Origin: Larix kaempferi
Taxonomy: Eukaryota > Streptophyta > Pinopsida > Pinales > Pinaceae
Direction: 5' to 3'
Assembly: GCA_027924585.1 (NCBI GenBank)
Contig: BSBM01000307.1
Location: 18,647,501 to 18,711,500, forward strand
Length of the DNA: 64,000 nt
The notes beneath the pieces are model-generated. The model made no database searches and had not been told where the DNA came from. It worked only from the letters and a program-made list of their open reading frames with translations. The position numbers were made by a program, and so were the translations under genes. Below are positions 1 to 10,700 of the stretch, piece after piece. Each line of letters opens with the position of its first letter. Position 1 is the first letter of the stretch.

Positions 1-2680
1 TCCAGGTTCTTTTGCCAGTTATCATTTTCCAGAGAATTTTTCCTCCCATGGCAAGATTTTGGGTGGCCACATCTCTAATTTGAAGGCCCCCTTCCATTTT
101 TTGCCTAGTGATCTTGTCCCAGCTTACTAGATGGAGTTTTTTCTCACAATTACAGCCACCCTCCCACAGAAATCGACGGAGCAGCTCATTGATTCTGTTT
201 GTAATGGTTTTTGGAGCTCGCAGCACCGAAAATTGATAGATTGGAAGGCTGGTGAGGATAGAGTTCATCAAAATCACTTTGCCTGCTTTGTTGAGCCAAG
301 TTGCCCCCCACGCCTGGCTCTTTTTTTTTAGTTTGTCCAGCATTGGCAGCCAATGGGAAACTCTAGAGGTATCTTTGAAAATAGGAATGCCCAGATAAGT
401 AAAGGTGTCCCAAATGGTAATGGCTTCCATTTCGAGAATCCTAGCTATTTCCAGCATTGCCCGGGGAGAACAGTTCCAGCCATAGACCTTACTTTTGAGG
501 AAATTTATTTCACTTCCGGAGGTATTCCTGTAATAGTCCAGCTCGATTTTAAAGTTCCTGGCTGTGTTGAGGTTGGAAACTCCCAGTAGGAGCGTATCAT
601 CGGCGAACTGGGCGTGGTTTACATCCTTGACCTTTGGGACAATTCTGATGCCTGAGAGAGACCTGTTTTGGAGACTTCTGTTCAGCTGATAGCTTAGGAC
701 AGCGGCTTGAATGATAAACAGCACCGGGGAGAGAGGGAAGCCTTGCCTTAATCCTCTTGAGGCCTGGAAAAATTCAGTAGGACGCCCATTGACCATCGGA
801 GCAATCCATGGGGCTGAGATGCAAGCTTTGACCCACATAATGAAGTTCTGATTGAATCCGAAGTTCCTCATGGCTGCATAAAGGAAATCATGCCTAGCTC
901 TGTCAAAGGCACTGGCCAAATCTAGCTTTACCACCATCCCCCTCTCTTTTCTCTTGTAGCTAGAATGGATGGCTTCTTGCACTACGATAATGTTGTCCAA
1001 GATCTGTCTTCCTCTCACAAACCCCCCTTGGTTTTTCGGAATCAGCTTAGGCAGGATTCTTTTAATTCTATTAGCCATTATTTTGGTTATGATTTTGTAA
1101 CCCGTGTTACACAGGGATATAGGCCTGAATCTGCTGAAGTTTTTAGCGCCTTTTTCTTTTGGAATGAGAGCCAGGAAGGAGGAATTAGTGCTGCCCCCCA
1201 ATTTGTTACAGTTCTGGGCCTTCTTCACCATTCTGTACAGATCCTTTTCTATTATGTCCCAGCAAGAGATGTAGAACCGGGCTGTGAATCCGTCCGGCCC
1301 AGGAGCTTTATCAGGGTTCATTTTGTCAAGGGCTTTCTTAACTTCTCGAATACTAATAGGCCTGATCAACTGCTGGTTGTCATCTTCATTAACCAATATT
1401 GGAATCTCTGATAGAGGATAGGAATTCGGTTCCATAGGATCCTGGTCAGGGGCGGAATAAAGGCTTTTAAAAAAGGAATGGGCTGCCTCCTTAATGCCTC
1501 TAAAGTCCTTTATCACTTGGCCTTGAGTCTGAATTTCAGTGATGGAATTATAAATCTTTCTGGCTTGGGATTGCTTGTGAAAGAATGTGGTATTTTTGTC
1601 TCCACCTTGGAGCCAAAGCGTTCTTGACTTGACTCTCCAGTAGGTTTCCTCTTCTCTGCAGGCTTTATGGTACTCCCTTTGAAGCTCAGCTTCCCGGAAT
1701 AGCATAGCACGAGTGACAGTGGACTCTTCCAAGATTAACTGGTGCCGTTCCAAGGCCTTCTGGGTTCTCTTCCTTTCAGCCATTGGGGAACCCAGCCCTT
1801 TATCCCAGTCTTTCAGGGCCACTTTGAGCCTTCTAAGCTTTTCTTCCCAAACAAAGAACGAGGAGCCATGAACCGGTTTTTTCCAAGAGTTAGTGACAAG
1901 GTCGAGGAAACCTTCCTGGGTTACCCAACTTGGGCTGAATCGGAAGGGAATGGGACCTAACCTTTCATCGGGATGAAGAGAGAGGGAGATCGGCTTATGG
2001 TCAGAAGTATAATGCGGGTGAATCTTAGAGGATGCCATCAGCCCTAGGGTTAGGAAGGAGGAGTGAAGGAGGAACCGGTCAAGGCGGGCAGCAATGTGAC
2101 CAGGTCCTAATCTTTTATTTGACCAGGTATACTTTCCTTTAACAGGGGTGATGTCTTCAAGGTCCCAATCCAGCATCAGGTCTTCAACCCACTCTCTTGC
2201 GGGGTCCCGCACAATTGATCCCCCTTTTTTTTCAGCCAGAGCTAGTGTTACATTTAAATCTCCATCCAACACTAGGTTTTCAGGCTTGTGGAGACTCAGG
2301 AACATTTTTAAGGTGTCCCAACATTCTTTTTTTTCAGAATAAGAGACAGGAGCATAAATATTAAAGAGACTTACATGATGGCCGGAATCTTTATGAAGCA
2401 GCTTGGTGAATATCCAGTGAGTGGTTCCTTCTTCTTCAACTAGGTCGAGCTTTGTAGAGTCCCAGAAGGTTGCTAAGCCTCCCGAGGCTCCTCTTGCACT
2501 TACAACCCTAGCCGGGCCTTTCTTCCAAAACGAGTTGCTTGCACGGAGGAGAGCATCTTCCTCCAGTTTTGTCTCCTGGATTAGTAGGACTTTAGGTGTC
2601 ATTACTCTTACTAAATCCTTTATAGCTTCTTCTTTTAGAGGGATGCCTAGTCCTCTGCAGTTCCAGGAGACGTATTGCAT
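1..2680 (-). CDS. LINE ORF2: endonuclease and reverse transcriptase (partial)
   Basis: This is the replication protein of the LINE: it nicks the target and copies element RNA onto the nick. From ATG 2680 the frame is open for 893 codons to the window edge. The N-terminal part has apurinic endonuclease-type motifs: SWNCRGLG, LLIQETKL, NIYAPV, DGDLNV, ARLDRFL and SDHKPI. The RT part shows PDKAPGPDGF, KLDLASAFDR, a LRQGFPLSP block and the catalytic FADD box at residues 692-695 (596-607). The frame reaches the conserved region after the palm (LNKAGKVILMNSIL) before it leaves the window. A plant LINE ORF2 is usually 1,200-1,350 residues, so roughly the last third is missing here. The start is fixed by an in-frame TAA two codons upstream and by the overlap with the ORF1 stop. 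I saw no internal stop when translating by eye. Confidence 0.9.
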   Translation of the reverse strand, partial: MQYVSWNCRGLGIPLKEEAIKDLVRVMTPKVLLIQETKLEEDALLRASNSFWKKGPARVVSARGASGGLATFWDSTKLDLVEEEGTTHWIFTKLLHKDSGHHVSLFNIYAPVSYSEKKECWDTLKMFLSLHKPENLVLDGDLNVTLALAEKKGGSIVRDPAREWVEDLMLDWDLEDITPVKGKYTWSNKRLGPGHIAARLDRFLLHSSFLTLGLMASSKIHPHYTSDHKPISLSLHPDERLGPIPFRFSPSWVTQEGFLDLVTNSWKKPVHGSSFFVWEEKLRRLKVALKDWDKGLGSPMAERKRTQKALERHQLILEESTVTRAMLFREAELQREYHKACREEETYWRVKSRTLWLQGGDKNTTFFHKQSQARKIYNSITEIQTQGQVIKDFRGIKEAAHSFFKSLYSAPDQDPMEPNSYPLSEIPILVNEDDNQQLIRPISIREVKKALDKMNPDKAPGPDGFTARFYISCWDIIEKDLYRMVKKAQNCNKLGGSTNSSFLALIPKEKGAKNFSRFRPISLCNTGYKIITKIMANRIKRILPKLIPKNQGGFVRGRQILDNIIVVQEAIHSSYKRKERGMVVKLDLASAFDRARHDFLYAAMRNFGFNQNFIMWVKACISAPWIAPMVNGRPTEFFQASRGLRQGFPLSPVLFIIQAAVLSYQLNRSLQNRSLSGIRIVPKVKDVNHAQFADDTLLLGVSNLNTARNFKIELDYYRNTSGSEINFLKSKVYGWNCSPRAMLEIARILEMEAITIWDTFTYLGIPIFKDTSRVSHWLPMLDKLKKKSQAWGATWLNKAGKVILMNSILTSLPIYQFSVLRAPKTITNRINELLRRFLWEGGCNCEKKLHLVSWDKITRQKMEGGLQIRDVATQNLAMGGKILWKMITGKRTW

Positions 2681-3930
2681 TATTTACCTGGGGGAGGGTG
2701 GTGACCCCCTTTCGGGTTCTTTCCCAGCCTCATTCCGGATTTGGTGTTCATCATTTCAGGTATGGTGTGTTGAGAGCCTTGGACCACGTCCTTGTAGGAC
2801 TGCTCTTCCCTTCTCTTCTTTTCTGACTTCCGTCTGCGTTTTGGTTGATCCGGGGAGCCTGATTGACTGCTGGCTTCGGTATCACCTTCCTCGGAGGAGT
2901 CAGATCCTGTTTTCGAGCCTAGACTGATGTGATCTTTGGATGGAATGACGGCACCAGATTGATGGGTTGGATCGGTTGGGTCTTGTGGTGCCCGGGCTTC
3001 ATCAGCTTCTGGTATATTCCCAGGGTTTTGAGGTACATTAGGATCTTCCTGAGTAGAATTTTTTGAGCTGCCTTCCTTTGGAGGACCCTGGGCCGTTCTT
3101 TCCTTGCTTCTGGCAATATTTGTGGGTTTCCCCTTTTTAACTTTCTGCCATCCTTCAGCATCTTCTTTCTCAGCAACTAGCTTGGGACAGTATCTTTGGA
3201 AATGGCCATGTTCCTGGTAATTCCTGCACTTGAAGGGCAGATGCTCATAATCCAGTTTTTGGTAGTGAGTCCATGATCTGACTTTTAATTTTATTGCCTC
3301 CAGGAGACCAGCTTCTAGGTCAACTTCAACGTAGATTCTGGCACAGGTATACTGGCCCTTATTATCAGCTTTGTCAATGAATCGCCTGATTCCATTCCCT
3401 ATTCTCTACAAGGAATCGAAGTCCCAGCAATGCACCGGGAGGTTAGGGAGCCTGACCCACACCGGCACTTCCTTGGGGAGATCGATCGAGGGATCAAAAT
3501 TTGGTGTCCATTTATTCAGATATAGGCCCTGCGTCCCCATGAAGTAGGGGCCGCTTCTAAAGATTAGGTCTCGGTCTTCTTCTGAGATAAATTCAAAGAT
3601 GAAGAACCCTCTCCCTACAGGGTAACAAGTCACTCCATTTTTTAGATTGGGCCTCCAATTCCTCTGTATCCAGTCATCAGTTGTTTTAGTGGATGGCCAT
3701 AGGTCCATGAACTGCCCCACGAGACCTCGCTTTGCCAAAGATAGAGCTATTTTCATTGGTTTTTCTTCAGGTAGGGCGATTTCTGGGATGTCTTCCAGCT
3801 TCTTTATGAATTTCGGGACCTCCGGAGGAGAGGTTTTCTTGCCTCTGCCGTGGACAAGCCTACTGAAGGCTTCCTCATCAGAATTGGACGGGGGGGGGGG
3901 GGCGTCCTCCCCTCCCCCAGGCGCCGCCAT
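2680..3930 (-). pseudogene. LINE ORF1, gag-like RNA-binding protein, one stop
   Basis: ORF1 proteins of plant LINEs bind element RNA. ATG 3930 opens a 416-codon frame ending in TAA 2680-2682. Residues from about 40 to 170 match the DUF4283 pattern (KIALSLAKRGLVGQF, FFIFEF, PVWVRLPNLP, HCWDFDSL). A TAG at 3406-3408 (codon 175) interrupts it, and the frame then continues through a zinc knuckle at about 3190-3235 and a basic, Ser/Pro-rich tail. The knuckle reads CRNYQEHGHFQRYC: the second Cys of CX2CX4HX4C is Tyr. A run of 13 C residues in coding sense (3890-3902) encodes part of a Pro stretch. The TTG at 4008 extends the frame upstream, but the ATG at 3930 is the likelier start. ORF1 stop and ORF2 start overlap as TAATG. 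Confidence 0.85.
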
Positions 3931-4009
3931 CCTTCTCAGCTGCGCGCTAGGGTTAGCAGAACACGTGAGCGGGCAGCTAGTTCCAAATACAGAACTATTT
4001 GGTGGCAAC

Positions 4010-5207
4010 AGTATAGAATATTACAGCATCTCACGTGTAGGTATTTAAATGAGTGTATGATTGTAGGATTTAAAAATTGATTTAGTTGCAATTGTCAAAG
4101 TTATTTATGAGAAATCGATCTCAATGTTATTGTGTTTCCAAAGGCGATTTCCGAAGAGATAGTGCATAGGTCTCCACTTGGGCTAAGTAGACCACCCCTC
4201 AACTAGGTAATGTGTGTGAAATTAGTTATATATTTGAAGTGAAATCCATTGTCTTTGTATGGTTAATTTACATTTTTTCCACTAATCAAACATATTACAT
4301 ATATTTGTGTAGGTGCCATTTTCTACCATCCCATTTCCATACCTACCCATCCCTCTATATCTTCCACCTAGTCCATTTTTTCCATAGTTCATGTCCAGTC
4401 CTGTGACTAGGTACCATACACCCATGATTGGCATACTCATTCCCCCCATAGGATGATGCCATCCCTTGTATAAACAATGGGGCTATATCGCCACCCACAC
4501 CCATCCCCTCTCGTGGTTCCCCCACCTATCCAACATTCACCAATCCACCATGACAACGCTCCCTCGATTGCACCCATCATTGCAGCTCCATCCCCTAAAC
4601 CCACATTGGATCCATCTATTTCACTTACAACAACCCCCACACATGTGCTTACATCACCCCCTCCCCCACCATTTCCTTGGAGCAAGTTGTCCAGCCCAAT
4701 GTTCCACTTCATAGCCAGGAAGGGTAATCTCTCACAATGCCTCAAATCTTCACGGTGAAATTTATAAGTTCATTAAAATCTTATAAAGCATGAATGCAAT
4801 TCATAAAATAACACATTTTGATTTTTATGTATTAATTGATTTTTGTAATTGACGCAGGGAGGCATTGATGAGAGGCTTGGATCAAGGAGACGAGGAACTC
4901 CATTGCAATATGTTGTCTTGTCTCAGGTGATTATTCAAGATTTGAATTCTAATTGTATTTTTTAAGTGTACTAATTGATAGAATTGTGGGAAAAAATTGA
5001 TATGTTGTTGTTTCCCTTTTAGGCCCAAAGAGATAGTCTACACCCATATGTAGGAAGGATCAAGCTTCTACTAGCTCAAAGATGAGGAAGATCACTTTTG
5101 GATATGAGCCTAGGGGTGCTAAGGGTGGCCAAGGTGATTGAGACACCTACTATATACATTAGCCACGATGTGGCATTTTGGGCATGAAATGTTTATTTGT
5201 GTGTAGG
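4010..5207. other. AT-rich flanking DNA without a recognised gene
   Basis: No family was recognised. A stretch at about 4430-4760 is rich in CCA and CAC and gives open frames on both strands, but they have the low-complexity composition of simple sequence. Around 4859-5085 two short open segments are bounded by AG and GT dinucleotides; they are described as a finding. The region ends at the target site of the 13-kb gypsy element. Confidence 0.5.
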
Positions 5208-5212
5208 CCACT
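5208..5212. repeat. Target-site duplication, left copy (CCACT)
   Basis: CCACT directly precedes the 5' LTR of the chromovirus and is repeated exactly at 18200-18204 after the 3' LTR. A perfect 5-bp duplication is the normal footprint of Ty3/gypsy integrase and fixes both ends of the element. Confidence 0.95.
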
Positions 5213-8200
5213 TGTCACATACCCCAATTTTGTAAAAAAATTATGTGATTGTTTTATTATATTCCTGAGACATTATGTTAATTTAATGCTAAGTAGGGAT
5301 GGATGACTCAGCAGAGTCAACAGAAGTGGAGTGTAATTCAGAATATTTTATTATTAATAAATAAATTGTGGAGACAACAGCATGGGAGAGCTGTTAAAAA
5401 GAGGTTACTGGTCAAACTGGTGGATGGAACTAGGTGGAAAGGCAAAAGATAAGTGGCAGCATCCTCAAACACTTCCTAAGTTGCAGGTGCCAACTTCCCT
5501 ATATTTGGGGTCATGATTCCCCAAGAAAGTGGAATCAGAGCAGGTGGCTCATTAATGACAATTAACCCAACAAAGACCTATGCAATCTTTTAAAAAGAAC
5601 TCAATGAACAGAGCTGGGGGCTCGAATTTTCCAGAGAGAATACATTCAGGTGAATTTTATTCAGGAAATCCATTGAGGAAGAGGGAAATACATTAAGGAA
5701 GTTGTTTGGGAAGAATGCTGCAGTAACTTGGTTCCATTGTAGCTGTTTGAGCTGAGAGAATTTACTTTGCTGCACCTAGTTCCAGCCAGGGAGACCAGAG
5801 CAAGCTCGGGGATCCTGAGAAGTTGTTGTCTAAGCACCCTCCAGGAGTTGGTAGGGAGGAACTGCCTCCCATTGATGTTGTTATCCACAGCTTAAACAGG
5901 TTCTGCCATTTATTTCCTTATGTTTATTAAGTAAGAATGTACGTATGTTGTGTTTATCTTCTATATGTCTGAAGAGTAATTAGTTAGTGAAGTGAGTATA
6001 TCAGGATAGCAGTAGTTAAATTTGGTAGAGTTACTGTGTTTTTCAGCATCCCTATTAAGAAGTGATTCCATTATTACATTTCTAACAATGTATCTATCAT
6101 GTATTCAATACAACTGTAAGACTTTAAGTATTAGTTTATTAATACAATTATAAACCTAGTTTAATTATAATTGTTGAATAGATAAGCAAGGATTACATAT
6201 AAAATAATTGTACTTTGTATATTACAAAATTAAATAAACAATTATAGGAAACAATAGTAAAATTTTAACAATAAAAAAATTATAGTATTTATATAATGAT
6301 AAATAACATTGCAGAAGAATTGTAGCCACGGTTGGGTTATCTATATCAATGCACAAACCCTATTTATAAATTTAAGAAGTTACTTTATAACAAATAAATT
6401 TAGGCACGAAACCCTAACAGTAATTTTTATCAAAGGAATTTATCAATAGACAAATAACCTAATTATTTATTTTAAAAGAAAGAACACAATAGAACTGTAA
6501 TTCGCTTAAGCATTGAGCTTAGCCACTACGAATAATATCATCCATTTAACTCTTAAATAACACAGAGTTATATTTTAAATAAAAGATTTAGCATTGAACT
6601 CAAACCCTCAACTGTACAATTTGGGTCAACCCTATCGGTCCAGGTTGTGCAAACAAAATATAACACTAAGAGTTAAAACAATGATTTCAGTTATGGCCGC
6701 GTCACAAATTCCTTAAATTTTACTTATTTCTGTACATAACATAGAATTAAAATTGCATGCGAAAAACCATCCCAAAGGTACAGTAAAACGATATCATAAG
6801 TCATATTACAAAACCCTGGGTGAAAACCCTGAACATTTTTTTAGAATACAGTAAAGGACACAAGATCCATAGGCCGTAACCTCATCTACAGGCTGGTTAC
6901 AATTATTGCTTTATATATATATACACAGTGTTTCTCTACAAACGAAAGACGAATAATTACAAAAATGAACCAAAGCCGTAACATTCTAATACAACACAGG
7001 GTTAAACCCGTAGGAATTCACTTAGTATACAACTAAAAGACTGAGTAGAGCTGCTGTAATCTCAGAGTCTTTCACTCAAACCAAAACCCTAGTTGTTCTA
7101 ACTAACCAGCAAGGAGGAAAATCCATGGTGGAAACCAGGCTTACCAGGTTAAAAAGAAATCCAACTGTCGAAGCTTGTACCATCTACGCCTTAAAAATTA
7201 GCCCGAGCCTGCAACGAATAAATAGCTTGGTTAAAACTTGATATAATTTTTGGTTAACTATTTTCTTTTAACTGAAATAACGAAGGAGAAACTTGTAACC
7301 TACCAGTGGGTTAAAAGGAATTTCGGTCACCATAAAAAGCCTGTTAACCATGAGTAGAGGAAGTGTAAAACCCCACCCTTGCCACCGAATGAACAAGCTG
7401 GCAGAAGCAAAGGGTATCTTCCACAATGGAAGCCTTGACAAACACCAAGTCAAAAGATACACTCACGCCATGACAGGGTCGGTAATGGTAGCAAAAGGAT
7501 AAACCCTAGGTGTTCAATAAACTTATAGTTGCCAACAGCAAAGTATAAAAGCTCCCAAACAATACAATGGACAAGCACGAAGAACTGTGGCAGCCTGGAA
7601 GCTACTACCAACAGTGCCTCAGCGAAACTTGGACCAGGAGGGTTCATAGAGCGACCGAGCCCGAAGGCGAGGGAGAAATGGCAAGTAGGGTTTAGTCAAC
7701 GACTTTATAATCATCAACACTTGGCTCTGGAACGACCACGTAGCATCCAAATTATTTCATACAGGTGGGTTGAGATTCTAAAGTCTTACAACAAGATTTC
7801 CAAATGTTTGTTTTTCAAATAAAATCATAGCGTGGGTAAACCAAAATCATAGTATGGATATTCCATTATGGTCGCGATACCATAATTTAAACCTACCATA
7901 TATTTCACGTTAGGACCAAGCTTTGAACCCTGCAAAGTAACATTAAGGACTTTGCTTTATAATTATTAAAAACCATGTATGTAGATAGCATTCAAGGTTA
8001 AGTCTTGAAGTGTTGAAACATAGAGAATTTGACTTTTAATTATAAAAGTATGAGAACATGGGAATAATAATAAGATACAAGTAGTTCATAAACTTATCAC
8101 TAGATTGCCACTTCCTTTAGTCTCATTTGCACAGACTTGGGAGATATTAATTCTTTTAAATCTATAAGATAATGGAGTGATATTAAGAATAGTTGCTTGA

Positions 8201-9246
8201 AATTCTACTACTAATGCCATTGTTATAGCTTTGCACAGATGGTATAGGACTTGTCATTCTTTCTTATGCAATTTTAACTTGTGGAACTAAAGCTATATAA
8301 CTCGCAATTTTGGATTAGGGTTACTCTAATCCATTTCACTTGATGTTACAATATAATAACAATCTCTTAGTTGTTTCAGATTCCTTATAACAAGTAGACT
8401 CTTGTTATCCTTAATGCTCGATGAGTTTACTCTAGATAGCTTATAGTTCTTAATCCATTGTCAATCATAGAAATAGGAATAGCTTTTCAATCCAAACAAA
8501 CCCTGAAAATGTTAAGAGGAGACATGTAATTGACAGAATACCTTGTAATTACTATAAACAAGCAAATTATATATTGATATCTTCAGATCCTTTACAATTG
8601 AAGTTGCAAATCAAATATATTCTAACTTAAACATGACTTGATGCAATAACAATAGATGAGTAAAATTTGGTCTGAATATGGTAACTCAGTCATATTCTAA
8701 AGTGCTAGTTAGGAAATTATTGCATTTCAGTAATCTCTTTAATGGACCAATACACCAGAGGTTTATTTAATTCTTTACTTATCAAAGAAAATAGCTATCA
8801 TAGTATCTAGTAATTTCTAACTCTTTATCAGTAAGATTATAAGGAGATCATAGGAAGAGTTCTAACTTTAAACACTTGATAACCTGGCTAGCATGCTTAA
8901 AATTTTACTGAATGATTGGGTACAGCAAATTGTTTATAATACTTTAAAGATTTGGTTGCAGCGACCCGAACATTACCTGTAGATCTGTAAGAGAAAGAAA
9001 ATCTGTTGCATTAGCTCGGAAGCTAAGTAAGCCCAGTCTTTTATGGAAATTCCCCCTTGTGGTTGCAAAACAGAAAAACAATCAGTAACTGACAGGAAAC
9101 TCATCGTTAAATTCAAGTATAATAAAAGAACAATTCAGTTACAATTCGGATAATACAAACTAATCAAAACAGCTAATTACTGGAATTAATGAGATTTTAT
9201 GCTATTTTAAAAATTTTAAATTTTTCGAAAATTTTGGGTTTTGACA
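5213..9246 (+). repeat. 5' LTR of the chromovirus (4,034 bp)
   Basis: It matches 14161-18199 along its whole length, with scattered substitutions and few small indels, such as a 4-bp difference in a TA-rich run near 6915. It starts TGTCA and ends TGACA, a 5-bp inverted terminal repeat. No conserved protein is encoded: the small open frames near 5590-5890 and 7270-7820 match no family I know. At 4 kb each, the two LTRs together are longer than the internal region. Confidence 0.95.
6909..6923 (+). promoter_or_regulatory. Possible TATA box of the LTR promoter
   Basis: A run CTTTATATATATATAC lies about 1.7 kb into the LTR and is followed by C/T-rich sequence. The 3' LTR has the equivalent run with a 4-bp expansion near 15861. 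This is the best TATA-like site I see, but many AT runs occur in the LTR, so the call is tentative. Confidence 0.3.
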
Positions 9247-9248
9247 TG

Positions 9249-9260
9249 TGGTATCAGAGC
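9249..9260 (+). other. Primer-binding site for tRNA-Met
   Basis: TGGTATCAGAGC begins two bases after the 5' LTR. It is the standard plant-retroelement site complementary to the 3' end of initiator tRNA-Met, where minus-strand DNA synthesis starts. Confidence 0.95.
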
Positions 9261-9321
9261 ATGGTTCAAATACTAGGCCTTGATGTGGCTCGACTAGTTT
9301 CCACAGAATGGTAACAATAAA

Positions 9322-9324
<3 letters not shown>

Positions 9325-9353
<29 letters not shown>
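9325..9353. repeat. (AT)n microsatellite
   Basis: About 14 TA/AT units lie in the leader between primer site and gag. Length variation here would not affect coding sequence. Confidence 0.9.
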
Positions 9354-9424
9354 ATGTACTAACTTGTATTTTTGTTTCATGTAAAAGAGCAGAAAATTTC
9401 CTTTTCTGAATCTAACAAGAAGGT

Positions 9425-10700
9425 ATGGAGAAGCTAGGAGAATATGCTGAGGAGGAATCTCCAAACACTAAGACAAGACAGATGTCCAGAGAACCTGTGA
9501 TAGAGGAGGTAATTGCTCATTCCTCAGAGTTGATGCAGACTATAAAGGGTTTAAAGAATGAGATAGAATCAGTCAAGAAGGATAATGAAAGGATTTTGCA
9601 AACTCAAGAGTAGTTAAATCAAATTTTGATGGAAAAATTTTAGACTGAAGGGAGAAGCAAAAGATCTGGATCTGAAGAAGCTAGCCATAAAAAAGGGTCT
9701 AAAAGGATGAAACTAGCTAAATCGGACAGCAGTTCATCATCTGAAGGAAGAAGGGAACAACAAAGCTATCACACTACTAGTGACAGTAGTGAGGCTGAGT
9801 TGTATAACCGAAAGAAAAAGTATAGGCCTTATGAAGAGATTTCTGGGGAGTTCAAGAAAATAAAACCTCCAACTTTTAATGGAGAAACTGAAACAGGAGA
9901 AGAGGCAAAGTCCTGGTTATCCGGGATGAGAAAATATTTTTAGATATACAACTATTCAAATTAGCTGAAGGCAAGAATGGTCATCTATAACCTTTCTGGA
10001 AAGGCGGATATATGGTGGCAAGACTTAAAAAGGGTCAAGGGGATCAAAGAAAAAGAGGTCAATTGGAGTACCTTTAAAAGGTACTCCAAAAAGAAATTTA
10101 TGTCCGAACAATACTATGAAGAAAGGGCCAAGGAATTTTATGAGTTAAAGCTAGGATCTATGACTGTGAAGGACTTAAACAATAAGTTCTTAAGTCTGTT
10201 AAGATATGTGCCGTATTTTGTTGAAGAGAAACCTAAAGTACAGCGGTTTCTCAGCTGCCTGCCATATCATATAAAAGACAGAATCGAATATGATAACCCC
10301 AAAACTCTGGAAGAAGCTATGCGAAAGGCTAATTTCTGTTTTGAACATAATAAAAAGAAAGAAGGAATAGCCAACTGGAAGGCTAAAAAGAACAGTAATC
10401 AGCTTGAGTTCCAGAAAAAAGAGTTTGTACCCCAGAAAAATTTCAAGAATAATAAGAACAAAAACCATTTTAATGGTAAAAACTTCCAGGGAAACAAAAA
10501 TGGAGCTGCTAATAATCCCAACAACTTTAAGGGCAGCAAGGAGGCTTCTAACAATCATGGAAATTTCACTAAGAGTTTCGAACGGAAGGAACCTGTTAAG
10601 TGCTGGGAGTGCAATGGCCCACACTATGTGTCAGTTTGCCCAAATCGGAAGAAACCAAACAGCAATATTCATACCATACAAGATGAAATGACTGTCGGAT
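9425..10700 (+). pseudogene. Chromovirus gag with zinc knuckle, four stops
   Basis: Gag forms the particle that packages element RNA. The frame starts at ATG 9425 with a charged, probably coiled-coil N-terminus. It then has a Ser/Glu-rich stretch and the core gag domain from about 9850 ([52 protein letters not shown]). After a Lys/Asn-rich linker comes an intact CCHC knuckle, [13 protein letters not shown], near 10601. TAG stops occur at 9611, 9641, 9941 and 9962, all in this frame; removing them in thought gives one uninterrupted reading into pol. Each sits where a Gln codon CAG would become TAG by one C-to-T change. Gag and pol share the frame, so they were probably made as one polyprotein. 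Confidence 0.85.

Larger units (their letters stand above)
1..4000 (-). mobile_element. Plant L1-type LINE, 3' part outside window
   Basis: Two adjacent minus-strand reading frames have the order and domains of a plant non-LTR retrotransposon: ORF1 with a DUF4283-like domain and a zinc knuckle, then ORF2 with an endonuclease and a reverse transcriptase. The end of ORF2, the 3' UTR and the poly-A tail lie beyond position 1. The 5' end is placed at about 3980-4010, where GC-rich leader DNA gives way to AT-rich flanking DNA; no target-site duplication can be tested because the other end is missing. The open ORF2 suggests a fairly recent insertion. Confidence 0.9.

Noticed and set aside
2919-3176. 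85-codon minus-strand frame
   Set aside because: It is an out-of-frame shadow of LINE ORF1; the real frame there encodes the zinc-knuckle tail.
4437-4758. Overlapping open frames of 80-100 codons on both strands
   Set aside because: They come from a CCA/CAC-rich stretch with low-complexity products (many Pro, His, Ser). Both strands are open at once and no family motif is present.
9611-9643. Programmed stop readthrough in gag
   Set aside because: Six stops, including two in pol, are too many for a regulated readthrough signal, and all fit C-to-T decay.
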